From Chloroflexota bacterium (GTDB lineage: Bacteria; Chloroflexota; Anaerolineae; Aggregatilineales; Phototrophicaceae), in NCBI GenBank assembly GCA_026707665.1, contig JAPOWK010000117.1, positions 16,901 through 80,900 of the forward strand: 64,000 nt of DNA, given 5' to 3'. Shown here piece by piece: positions 56,877-64,000 of the stretch (position 1 is the first letter of the stretch; each line of letters starts with the position of its first letter). The position numbers were made by a program, and so were the translations under genes. A model generated the notes under the pieces. It was given only the letters and a program-made list of their open reading frames with translations. It had not been told where the DNA came from and made no database searches.

Positions 56877-58151
56877 CTAGCTGCGCTTGGACTGAACGCG
56901 CCGCTCGTAGTCGCGGATTTCGTCCATGAAAGCCATGCCGACGGGCACTTCCTGCGCCCGGCAGTAGTAGTCCCAGACGGCGCCGAAGGGCAAGCCTTTC
57001 AGCTCTTCAAGCAGGGCAAGGCGTCCGGTGAAGTCGCCGTCGTTCTCGTATCCCCGCAACAAATCGCGCGGCTCCAGCAGCGCCATGAGCAGGGCGCGGC
57101 AGGCGTTGCGCGTGCCAATCGCCCAGGCGCCGATGCGATTGATGCTGGCGTCGAAAAAGTCGAGTCCGATATGCACCCGTTCCAGCGCGTCGCAGCGAAC
57201 GATCTCTTGCATGATCGACTGCAGGTCATCGGTCAGCGTCACCACGTGGTCGCTGTCCCAGCGGACGCCGCGACTGACGTGCAGCAGGATCTCGGGCACG
57301 TAGAAAAGGATGGATGATAGTTTGTCGGCGATGGTTTCGGTCGGGTGGAAGTGGCCCGCGTCCAGGCAGAGCAACTTCTGACGGGAAGCGGCATAACCCA
57401 GATAAAACTCGTGCGAGCCGACCACGTAGCTTTCCGAGCCCAAGCCGAAGAGCTTGCATTCGACCGCGTCAAGATTGTGCGCCGGATTGATCTTCACGGC
57501 GAAGATTTCATCGAGCGCGTCGATCAGGCGCTGACGGGGCGCGAGGCGATCGGCCGGCATGTCTTTGTAGCCATCGGGAATCCAGATATTGTTGATGGAA
57601 GGGCTGCCCAACGCGGCGCCGAAGGATGCGCTGATTTCTCGGGTGGCGATGCCGTGATCAATCCAGAATTGGCGGATGCCGGCGTCGGCATGCGAGAGCG
57701 TGAAGCCATCATCGGCCAGGTCATGCGAGAAGAATGTCGGATTGAAATCGAGGCCATGATTATTAACTTTCGCCCAATCGACCCAGGAGGCGAAGTGCTC
57801 CGGCTTGAGTTCGTCGCGCGGCACTTTGGTCGGGCTATCGAGATAGGAGCCGTGCAGCGCCAGTCGGTGATCGCCGGGGATCAAGCTGTAGGCTAGGTCG
57901 AGATCGCTGCGCAGCTCGTCAATATTGGTGGCTTTGCCCGGGTAGTTGCCGGTGGCCATGATGCCGCCGCTGAGACCGCGCTCCGGGTCTTCGAAGCCGC
58001 CGACATCATCGCCCTGCCAGCAATGCAGGCTGATGGGCACGGTCTTGAGGATATCCGTGGCCGCGTCCACGTCAACGCCAAAAGCGGCGTAGCGCTCGCG
58101 GGCAATGTCGTAAGCGGTCTGAATCTGTTTATCGGAGGGTTGGAAGTTCAT
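56877..58151 (-). CDS. rhaA: L-rhamnose isomerase
   Basis: [64 protein letters not shown]. Confidence 0.92.
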   Translation of the reverse strand: MNFQPSDKQIQTAYDIARERYAAFGVDVDAATDILKTVPISLHCWQGDDVGGFEDPERGLSGGIMATGNYPGKATNIDELRSDLDLAYSLIPGDHRLALHGSYLDSPTKVPRDELKPEHFASWVDWAKVNNHGLDFNPTFFSHDLADDGFTLSHADAGIRQFWIDHGIATREISASFGAALGSPSINNIWIPDGYKDMPADRLAPRQRLIDALDEIFAVKINPAHNLDAVECKLFGLGSESYVVGSHEFYLGYAASRQKLLCLDAGHFHPTETIADKLSSILFYVPEILLHVSRGVRWDSDHVVTLTDDLQSIMQEIVRCDALERVHIGLDFFDASINRIGAWAIGTRNACRALLMALLEPRDLLRGYENDGDFTGRLALLEELKGLPFGAVWDYYCRAQEVPVGMAFMDEIRDYERRVQSKRS

Positions 58152-58173
58152 TGGTTTGCTGTTTCCTTTTTGT

Positions 58174-58240
58174 GGATGAGCCACCGGCTCGCCCGTACAG
58201 CGGAATTTGGCTGCGGGCGACCCAATGGCTCGCTCCTACA
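58174..58240. repeat. Family B repeat cluster
   Basis: GAGCCACCGGCTCGCCCGTACA ... GGGCGACCCAATGGCTCGCTCCTACA. Confidence 0.7.
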
Positions 58241-58260
58241 AACAGTTATCCCATTCGGAA

Positions 58261-59064
58261 CTAGCGGGCGCCGGCCGCTTGCAAGCAGGCTTGCATGTGC
58301 CCGCGGGATTCGGCGCCGATGGTAATGCATTGCTCGAGGGTGTGGCCAAGCCGCTTGGTGCCGATAACTTCGAGATTCAGTGGACCGGTATAGCCGTGCT
58401 CGTGCAGCAAGCGGATGTAGCCGACCAGGTCGATATCGCCGCGGCCGTTGGCTTGGTCTTCGGGCGCGCCCGGCCCCTGCTGGCTTCCTTTACAGTCGCG
58501 GATATGTACGTGTTTAATGCGGTGGATGACCGCTTCAATCGCCTCGACCGGGTTCTCGCCGGCGCGGTGAATATGCGAGGGGTCCATATCCAGGCCGAAG
58601 TTTGGCGAGGTGATGTCATTCAAGATCTTGAGGCTGGTGGGCGTATTGTAGACATAATTGTTGACATGCGCCTTGACGCAGAGCATGATGCCGTAGTGTT
58701 CGGCACGTTGCACCAGCGCGCCCAATTCATCAAGCACCTGCGGATAGGTCGATTCATCGTCCGACTTGCCGCCCGGCCCCACATTGATGATGGGAATGCC
58801 GGTCTCGACGGCCGCTTGCATGGCGCGCTCCATCAAGTCGGGATCGCGCGAGGATTGCTCCATCGCCAGCAATTCCAGGTCGTATTCCTTGGATAAGCGC
58901 ACAATCTCCGGCGCGCATTCCTGCCAGCGTGATAGGACGAGGTGCTGGCTCATCTCGTCAATGGCCGACATTTCGATGCCGTCATAGCCGGCCATCTTCA
59001 AGTATTTGAAAGCGGTCTCCATGTCCCAGTTGCCGAATAGAAGTGAGTTTGCTCCGAGTTTCAT
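58261..59064 (-). CDS. Sugar phosphate isomerase/epimerase (TIM barrel)
   Basis: GYDGIEMSAID; GLDMDPSHIHRAGENPVEAIEAVIHRIKHVHIRD. Confidence 0.9.
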   Translation of the reverse strand: MKLGANSLLFGNWDMETAFKYLKMAGYDGIEMSAIDEMSQHLVLSRWQECAPEIVRLSKEYDLELLAMEQSSRDPDLMERAMQAAVETGIPIINVGPGGKSDDESTYPQVLDELGALVQRAEHYGIMLCVKAHVNNYVYNTPTSLKILNDITSPNFGLDMDPSHIHRAGENPVEAIEAVIHRIKHVHIRDCKGSQQGPGAPEDQANGRGDIDLVGYIRLLHEHGYTGPLNLEVIGTKRLGHTLEQCITIGAESRGHMQACLQAAGAR

Positions 59065-59084
59065 GTTGGGAATTCCTCCTCATT

Positions 59085-59195
59085 TGTGGCGAGTCGCCGC
59101 CGCAGGTCCGTGTCTACGCGACCTCGCCTCTACACTTTCGTAAATACGGGCGACTCACTGGGTAGCGTAGACACTAACCGGCAGTCGCCCCTACG
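59085..59195. repeat. Family B repeat cluster (degenerate units)
   Basis: GGGCGACTCACTGGGTAGCGTAGACACTAACCGGCAGTCGCCCCTACGG. Confidence 0.6.
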
Positions 59196-60205
59196 GTTTT
59201 CGCGTGAATCGAATCAACATACACCACCGATTCCGTCTCCAGCGACTCGATGGCGGCCGCCAGCACTTTCTGCGCCGCCAAGCCATCAGCGCCGCTGCCA
59301 TCGATCGCATCCGGCGCGACGCCGTCCGACACTTGCCGCAAGAAGCAATGGATGCGCTCGCGGAAGGTGTTTTCGAAATTGTGGAAGCCGCCGAATAGCG
59401 GATCGGTGTAGACTGTCTTTTCCATATCGCCAGCGGGATAGAGCGTCAATTCGCGCCACATGTCGTCGAGGACGAAACGTCCGCCAGCGCCGGCGACTTC
59501 GCAGCGCTCCATCGGGTGGCCGCGCTCGATGTCGTAGCTGCCGGTGAGCGCGCCGACGACGCCGTTGCGGAAGCGGAAGTTGAATTGCGCTGTCGACCAG
59601 ATTTGGCGGCCCGGCGCTTTGGTCGCGAAGCAATGCACCGCTTCGATATCGCCGCAGAAATAGCGCATCACATCGACCGTATGCGGGTGCAGGGACTTGA
59701 TGTGATAGTGGGCCGAGGTCTCGGCCGGGTTCATGATCCACATCGCCATATTGATGAAGAGCAAGTGGCCCAGGCGGCCCTGATCGACCCAGGACTTTGC
59801 CAGGCGGGCGGCCGGTGTGAAGCGATGATTGAGATTGATGCCGTAACACAAGCCCAAGTCACGCGCTTTCGCCACCATTTCTTCGGCCGGGGCGATTTCG
59901 TTTGCAATCGGCTTCTCGCCCAGAACGTGGCAGCCGGCCTCCAGGGCTTGCATCGTCGGCAGGTAATGATCGCTGCTGTTTTCGTAGCCGCCGGTGGCGA
60001 CGCTGACGACATCGGGCGCCAGGTCGCGCAGCATGGCGTCAAGATCGTAGAAGGCGGGTACGCCGTGAAGCGCCGCCGCTTTATCGGCTCGTTCTTGAAT
60101 GATGTCGCAGACGCCAACGAGCTCCGCCAGATCGTCCTGCGAGTAAAGTTTCGCGTGTAGATTGCCGATCGGTCCCAGACCGATGACGGCTGCGCGCAAG
60201 GTCAT
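59174..60205 (-). CDS. Gfo/Idh/MocA family oxidoreductase
   Basis: AAVIGLGPIGNLHAKLYSQDD; VLGEKPIANEIAPAEEMVAKA. Confidence 0.92.
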   Translation of the reverse strand: MTLRAAVIGLGPIGNLHAKLYSQDDLAELVGVCDIIQERADKAAALHGVPAFYDLDAMLRDLAPDVVSVATGGYENSSDHYLPTMQALEAGCHVLGEKPIANEIAPAEEMVAKARDLGLCYGINLNHRFTPAARLAKSWVDQGRLGHLLFINMAMWIMNPAETSAHYHIKSLHPHTVDVMRYFCGDIEAVHCFATKAPGRQIWSTAQFNFRFRNGVVGALTGSYDIERGHPMERCEVAGAGGRFVLDDMWRELTLYPAGDMEKTVYTDPLFGGFHNFENTFRERIHCFLRQVSDGVAPDAIDGSGADGLAAQKVLAAAIESLETESVVYVDSIHAKTVGATAG

Positions 60206-60978
60206 AACTGAACCCCTATTGGCGGGCGTCTCGCCGAGACGCCCCTACAGTGGTCGCTGGCAGACGGAATCTCGTAATTGTATTTACGCATGGCCGGCTC
60301 GAAGAAATCGAAGTAATTGACGCCCGTGTCGCTTTGCCAACGGTTGATCGTATCTCGGCGCATGACGACGCGCGCCAGCGGAATGCCGAGGAAATCTTCG
60401 AGCCGTTCCAGAGTCTCGTCCTGATTGGTTACGAAGTCTTCAAAGCGCACTTCAATCCAGCGTTTGGGCTTGGGCGTCGATTTGACCAAGTCATATTGGT
60501 ATTTCCAGGAGATGGCGCGGCGCAGGCGCTCGTCATCGGTTTCCGGGTACTGAATGCCGAAGTCGCGCATGTCGTCCGTTTTGTGCGATCCAATGATGCA
60601 ATCGCGCGGATTGCGGATCCAGAAGATATAGTGCGTGTCTGGGTATAAGCGCAGAATCCAGGGGAAGATCAGCGTGGTCTCGGGCACCTTCCAACCCTTC
60701 AGCGGCCGCGAGTGATTCAGCACCGATTCCAGGTAACGATTGAGGTTCCGCATGAAGGCTGGCGGAATCTCGCTCTCGTGGGCGCGGCTGAAATCCCAGC
60801 TCAAGTCGCCGTTCCACTTTACGTAGCGGGCGAATACCCGGCAGGCGTCATACATGGCATGGGCCGGAACCAGATCGCCCGAGGGGTTGAGCGTTTGCCC
60901 CATGTAGACGCCGGACGCGTAGAGCGTATGCGAGATCGTTCGCGTGCCGCTGTGACCGCGGCCGATAATGGTGATCAC
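60202..60978 (-). CDS. Sulfotransferase family protein
   Basis: PSB-like P-loop IIGRGHSGTRTISHTL; FWIRNPRDCIIGS (3'-PB-like); VRFEDFVTNQDETLERLEDFLGI; GTG start overlapping upstream stop. Confidence 0.8.
   Translation of the reverse strand: MITIIGRGHSGTRTISHTLYASGVYMGQTLNPSGDLVPAHAMYDACRVFARYVKWNGDLSWDFSRAHESEIPPAFMRNLNRYLESVLNHSRPLKGWKVPETTLIFPWILRLYPDTHYIFWIRNPRDCIIGSHKTDDMRDFGIQYPETDDERLRRAISWKYQYDLVKSTPKPKRWIEVRFEDFVTNQDETLERLEDFLGIPLARVVMRRDTINRWQSDTGVNYFDFFEPAMRKYNYEIPSASDHCRGVSARRPPIGVQL
60218..60250. repeat. Family B repeat
   Basis: GGCGGGCGTCTCGCCGAGACGCCCCTACAG. Confidence 0.65.
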
Positions 60979-61991
60979 AGAGTGACCACCTGTCTCGTAT
61001 CCCAAGACTCGATCGCCGCTTCAATGATGCGCTGAACATGAAGGGCGTCGGCGCCAGACGCGTCGATCTTGTCGGGCGCGACGCCGGCTAGATTTTGGTC
61101 GACCCAATGGTTGATACGGGTTTGGAATGTCTCGCCGAAGTGGCTCATGCCGCCGTAGTTTTCATGCCGTTCCGTTGTGCCTTCAAAGCGCGGGTAATAG
61201 ATCAGTTCTTCGCAGGCATCGCGCAGGTAGAAGCGACCGTCCGAGCCGAAGACATCAAGCGTCTCAAGCCCATAGCTGCCGCCGCCCATACTCGTATGGC
61301 CCCAGTTGCCGTCGTAGCTGCCGCGCAGGTGGCCGATGATGCCGTTCTCGTAGAGCAGATTGACCTGCACGTTGGACCAGATCTTGCGACCTTTGCCCTT
61401 TTTGAAAATCGCGTGCACCTGCGTCACGTCGGCTTGAGCGAAATAGCGCATGACATCAAGCGAGTGCGGGTGCAGCGCGCGCATGTGAAAATGGGGCGAT
61501 GTCTCGTTGGGGTTGTTGATCCACATGGTCATGTCGATCATGTTGACCTCGCCCAACCGGCCGCGCAGCATCCACTCTTTCGCCAACATGGCGGCGGGCG
61601 TGAAGCGATGGTTCAGGTTGACGCCGTAGCGTAGGTTGTTCTCGCGCGCGAGCGCTACCATTTCTTCGGCTTCCGGAACGCGATTGGAGATCGGCTTTTC
61701 ACCGAGTACGGGATATCCAGCCGCTAGCAGTTGCATCGTCGGCGCATAATGATCGCCGCCGTTTTCGGCGCCGGCGGTGGTGACGCTGGCGGCATCAAAC
61801 TCGACGCCGCTTTCGACCAGCGTCTGAACCGAATAGAAGCCCTGACAGCCGAAGGACTCGGCCGCTTTGTCCGAGCGTTCCTGGATAATGTCGCAGACGG
61901 CGACGACTTCCGCATCCGGATGATTGGTATAACAGCGGCCGTGATTGTTGCCTATCCCGCCCATGCCGACGATGGCTACGCGTAAAGTCAT
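60975..61991 (-). CDS. Gfo/Idh/MocA family oxidoreductase
   Basis: VAIVGMGGIGNNHGRCYTNH; VLGEKPISNRVPEAEEMVALA; paralog of 59174-60205. Confidence 0.92.
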   Translation of the reverse strand: MTLRVAIVGMGGIGNNHGRCYTNHPDAEVVAVCDIIQERSDKAAESFGCQGFYSVQTLVESGVEFDAASVTTAGAENGGDHYAPTMQLLAAGYPVLGEKPISNRVPEAEEMVALARENNLRYGVNLNHRFTPAAMLAKEWMLRGRLGEVNMIDMTMWINNPNETSPHFHMRALHPHSLDVMRYFAQADVTQVHAIFKKGKGRKIWSNVQVNLLYENGIIGHLRGSYDGNWGHTSMGGGSYGLETLDVFGSDGRFYLRDACEELIYYPRFEGTTERHENYGGMSHFGETFQTRINHWVDQNLAGVAPDKIDASGADALHVQRIIEAAIESWDTRQVVTL

Positions 61992-62010
61992 TCGTGGATC
62001 TCCTTCTATT

Positions 62011-62083
62011 TTGACGGGCGACCTGATAGGTCGCCCCTACAGATTCGCGTTTCGCGGGCGACCCGATGGGTAGCCCCTACAGA
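62011..62083. repeat. Family B repeat (two units)
   Basis: GGGCGACCTGATAGGTCGCCCCTACA ... GGGCGACCCGATGGGTAGCCCCTACA. Confidence 0.85.
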
Positions 62084-62095
62084 TCATAATTGCGT

Positions 62096-63505
62096 CTATT
62101 CTTCCTTGCGCGATTCCGCTTGCAGTCTGATGGCTTGTTCGAGATCGGGGAGGGAAAGCGTGTCATATGCTTGCTGCGAAGTCTTGAAGGGCCCGACGCC
62201 TTTATGGCCATGCCAGTCGCCTTGAGTGAGCATCGGATTCGTCAAGCCGGTTTCCTCCTCGCGCTTGGCGATCCAGGCATCGATGCGCGCGCGCAGGGCC
62301 TCGACGACATCGGGTCGCTCTTCGGCCAGATTGTGGTCTTCATTCGGGTCTTCCACCAGGTTGAAGAGTTCGACTTCCGGCTTGAAGTGGAAGTCGGGTT
62401 CCAGCGCGACCATCAGCTTCCAGCCGGGCGTGCGCCAGCCGTGCTTGCGCATCCAGGTGCACTCGGAAATGTAGAACTCGCTGTCGAAGGACGTCGCCTC
62501 GCCGTTCACCATCGACATCAAGCTTTGACCATCAAATTGGTAGCCGTCAGACGCTGCTTGGTCCTCGAGTCCAGCGAGATCGAGCAGGGTGGGCAGCAGG
62601 TCTTTGTGCTGATTAAAACCGCTGAGGCGCATGCCCGCCGGCACTCGCTCCGGGTAGCGGATTATTAGCGGGACGTGCAAGACGTTATCAAAGATGCCGT
62701 GATGATCGAACCAGAGCTCATGATCGTAAAGCGTCTCGCCATGATCGCCATTGAGGACGACGATTGTGTTGTCGGCGATGCCCATGCTATCAAGCGCTTC
62801 AAAGATCGATTGGATGCAGGCGTCCATATAAGCGATGGCGCCATCGTATTGGGCGATGACGTAATCTTTGTCCGTAAGGCCAGGCGGCATCCAAGACTTA
62901 TAGAATACGGCGAATGGTTTGAAACTGAACACCGGGTCCATTGAGCGGTTGTTCGGGTCGCATTCATCGCCGTGATAAAACATGCGTTCGTAGGGTTCCG
63001 GCGGCAAATAGGGCGCGTGCGGGTCCATGTGGCGCAGCGTCACAAACCAGGGCGCCCCCTCGTCAGTGAGTCGTTCCAGTTCCGGTATCGTCACATCATT
63101 TAGGTTCTGCGCTTTGGGACTGCGGCCGTGCGCGTAGCTGCCCCAACCGGCGAATTCGACGTAGTTGTCATAACCGCGCGAGCTGGGATTGCCCTTGAAG
63201 CCGACAGAAGTCGTGTTGTAGCCATAGCGCCGGAAGATCTCGGCGGCGGTCGGCGCTTCCGGCCGCAGCGGACCCTTATGGCGCAGCGCCACCACTTGGG
63301 TGCCGAAGCAGTCCAGTCCGGTGAGCATGGAGGCGTAAGCGGGCGTGGTTGGAATATGGGGGCTGAAGGTGTTTTCAAAGAGGGCGCCCGATTGGGCGAA
63401 GCGGTCGATGTGGGGAGTGGTGAGTCGGTCGTAACCGTAACAGGACATGTGGTCAGCGCGGATGGAATCAATGGCAATCAGCAGAATATTTGGCTTATCG
63501 GGCAC
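62096..63505 (-). CDS. Sulfatase-like / alkaline-phosphatase superfamily hydrolase
   Basis: PNILLIAIDSIRADHMSCYGY; TTPAYASMLTG; NDGDHGE-like LNGDHGETLYDH; GTG start with AAAGGAG RBS inferred. Confidence 0.88.
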   Translation of the reverse strand: MPDKPNILLIAIDSIRADHMSCYGYDRLTTPHIDRFAQSGALFENTFSPHIPTTPAYASMLTGLDCFGTQVVALRHKGPLRPEAPTAAEIFRRYGYNTTSVGFKGNPSSRGYDNYVEFAGWGSYAHGRSPKAQNLNDVTIPELERLTDEGAPWFVTLRHMDPHAPYLPPEPYERMFYHGDECDPNNRSMDPVFSFKPFAVFYKSWMPPGLTDKDYVIAQYDGAIAYMDACIQSIFEALDSMGIADNTIVVLNGDHGETLYDHELWFDHHGIFDNVLHVPLIIRYPERVPAGMRLSGFNQHKDLLPTLLDLAGLEDQAASDGYQFDGQSLMSMVNGEATSFDSEFYISECTWMRKHGWRTPGWKLMVALEPDFHFKPEVELFNLVEDPNEDHNLAEERPDVVEALRARIDAWIAKREEETGLTNPMLTQGDWHGHKGVGPFKTSQQAYDTLSLPDLEQAIRLQAESRKEE

Positions 63506-63744
63506 GGGCTGTACTCCTTTTATCGCGGGGAAGTCTACCATAGGCGCACACGCAGCGCTACAGATTCGACTGCAAGGCAATAACTTAGCTATTCTCGCGC
63601 GATTTCGCAAGCATGGGAAACGGATTTATCGCAAAGTCGCGATTCTGCGTTACATTATGGTTGCGATCGCCCGTTCCGGGCTAACTGGGGCGCGAAGGGA
63701 GCGCTCCCAAAAAAAGTCGCATTTAGCAAAAAGGAGTTTTTGCA

Positions 63745-64000
63745 ATGGCAAGGAAACTTATGTTATTGCTCTTGTTGGTAGTGTTTTCTATACCAAGTTT
63801 TGTCGGGGTAGCTCAGCTGCCAGTCGATGTGCCGCGTGAAGAGGTATTTGTTGTTGATGCGCTGCTCAGGGCGCCCGTGCCTAATAATCACAATTACTGG
63901 ATCACAGGACCCTGGCCAGGAATTACACATGCGTTGATGATGGAAACGCTGTGGATTCGTGATCAGGAAACCGGTGAACGCGTCAAGGATGTCGCCATCT
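63745..64000 (+). CDS. Secreted solute-binding protein-like, N-terminal part (runs off window)
   Basis: AAAAAGGAG RBS; signal peptide MARKLMLLLLLVVFSIPSFVGVAQ; VDVPREEVFVVDALLRAPVPNNHNYWITGP resembles peptide-type SBPs. Confidence 0.65.
   Translation, partial: MARKLMLLLLLVVFSIPSFVGVAQLPVDVPREEVFVVDALLRAPVPNNHNYWITGPWPGITHALMMETLWIRDQETGERVKDVAI

Overview
This looks like a chromosomal window from an uncultured high-GC bacterium, probably Chloroflexota. That assignment is inferred from gene content only. About 50 genes are recognisable: dnaN, rho, hisG, xpt, glnS, a dnaB/dnaD/dnaI-like primosome cluster, an assimilatory sulfur and siroheme operon, a sugar ABC transporter, and a rhamnose / Gfo-Idh-MocA / sulfotransferase / sulfatase-like cluster. 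No rRNA, tRNA, CRISPR array or transposase was recognised. The main discovery is unannotated and lies upstream of cysH on the minus strand. A sigma70-like promoter (TTGACA-N17-TAAGCT) is followed by two consecutive short cysteine-rich leader ORFs: MSKISFVTCLCCCPCCCQTGSTESRTVALC* and MIAKMMCCCPDCCCTVPIRQGYPRPAQRCSR*. Each is followed by its own intrinsic terminator, and each has a sequence inside the leader ORF that can pair with the terminator 5' arm. This reads as a tandem ribosome-mediated cysteine attenuator controlling cysH - sirC/met8-like - cbiX/DR2241 - cobA - sulfite/nitrite reductase. Other notable items are a helicase loader with two AAA+ domains, a CopC-CopD protein with a C-terminal cytochrome-c-like domain lacking CxxCH, a sulfatase-fold protein lacking the Cys/Ser nucleophile, a KARI paralog with an altered metal ligand, a tandem nucleoside-hydrolase duplication carrying a fossil gene 5' end, and two families of intergenic palindromic repeats. 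All calls were made by reading; no searches or folding programs were run.
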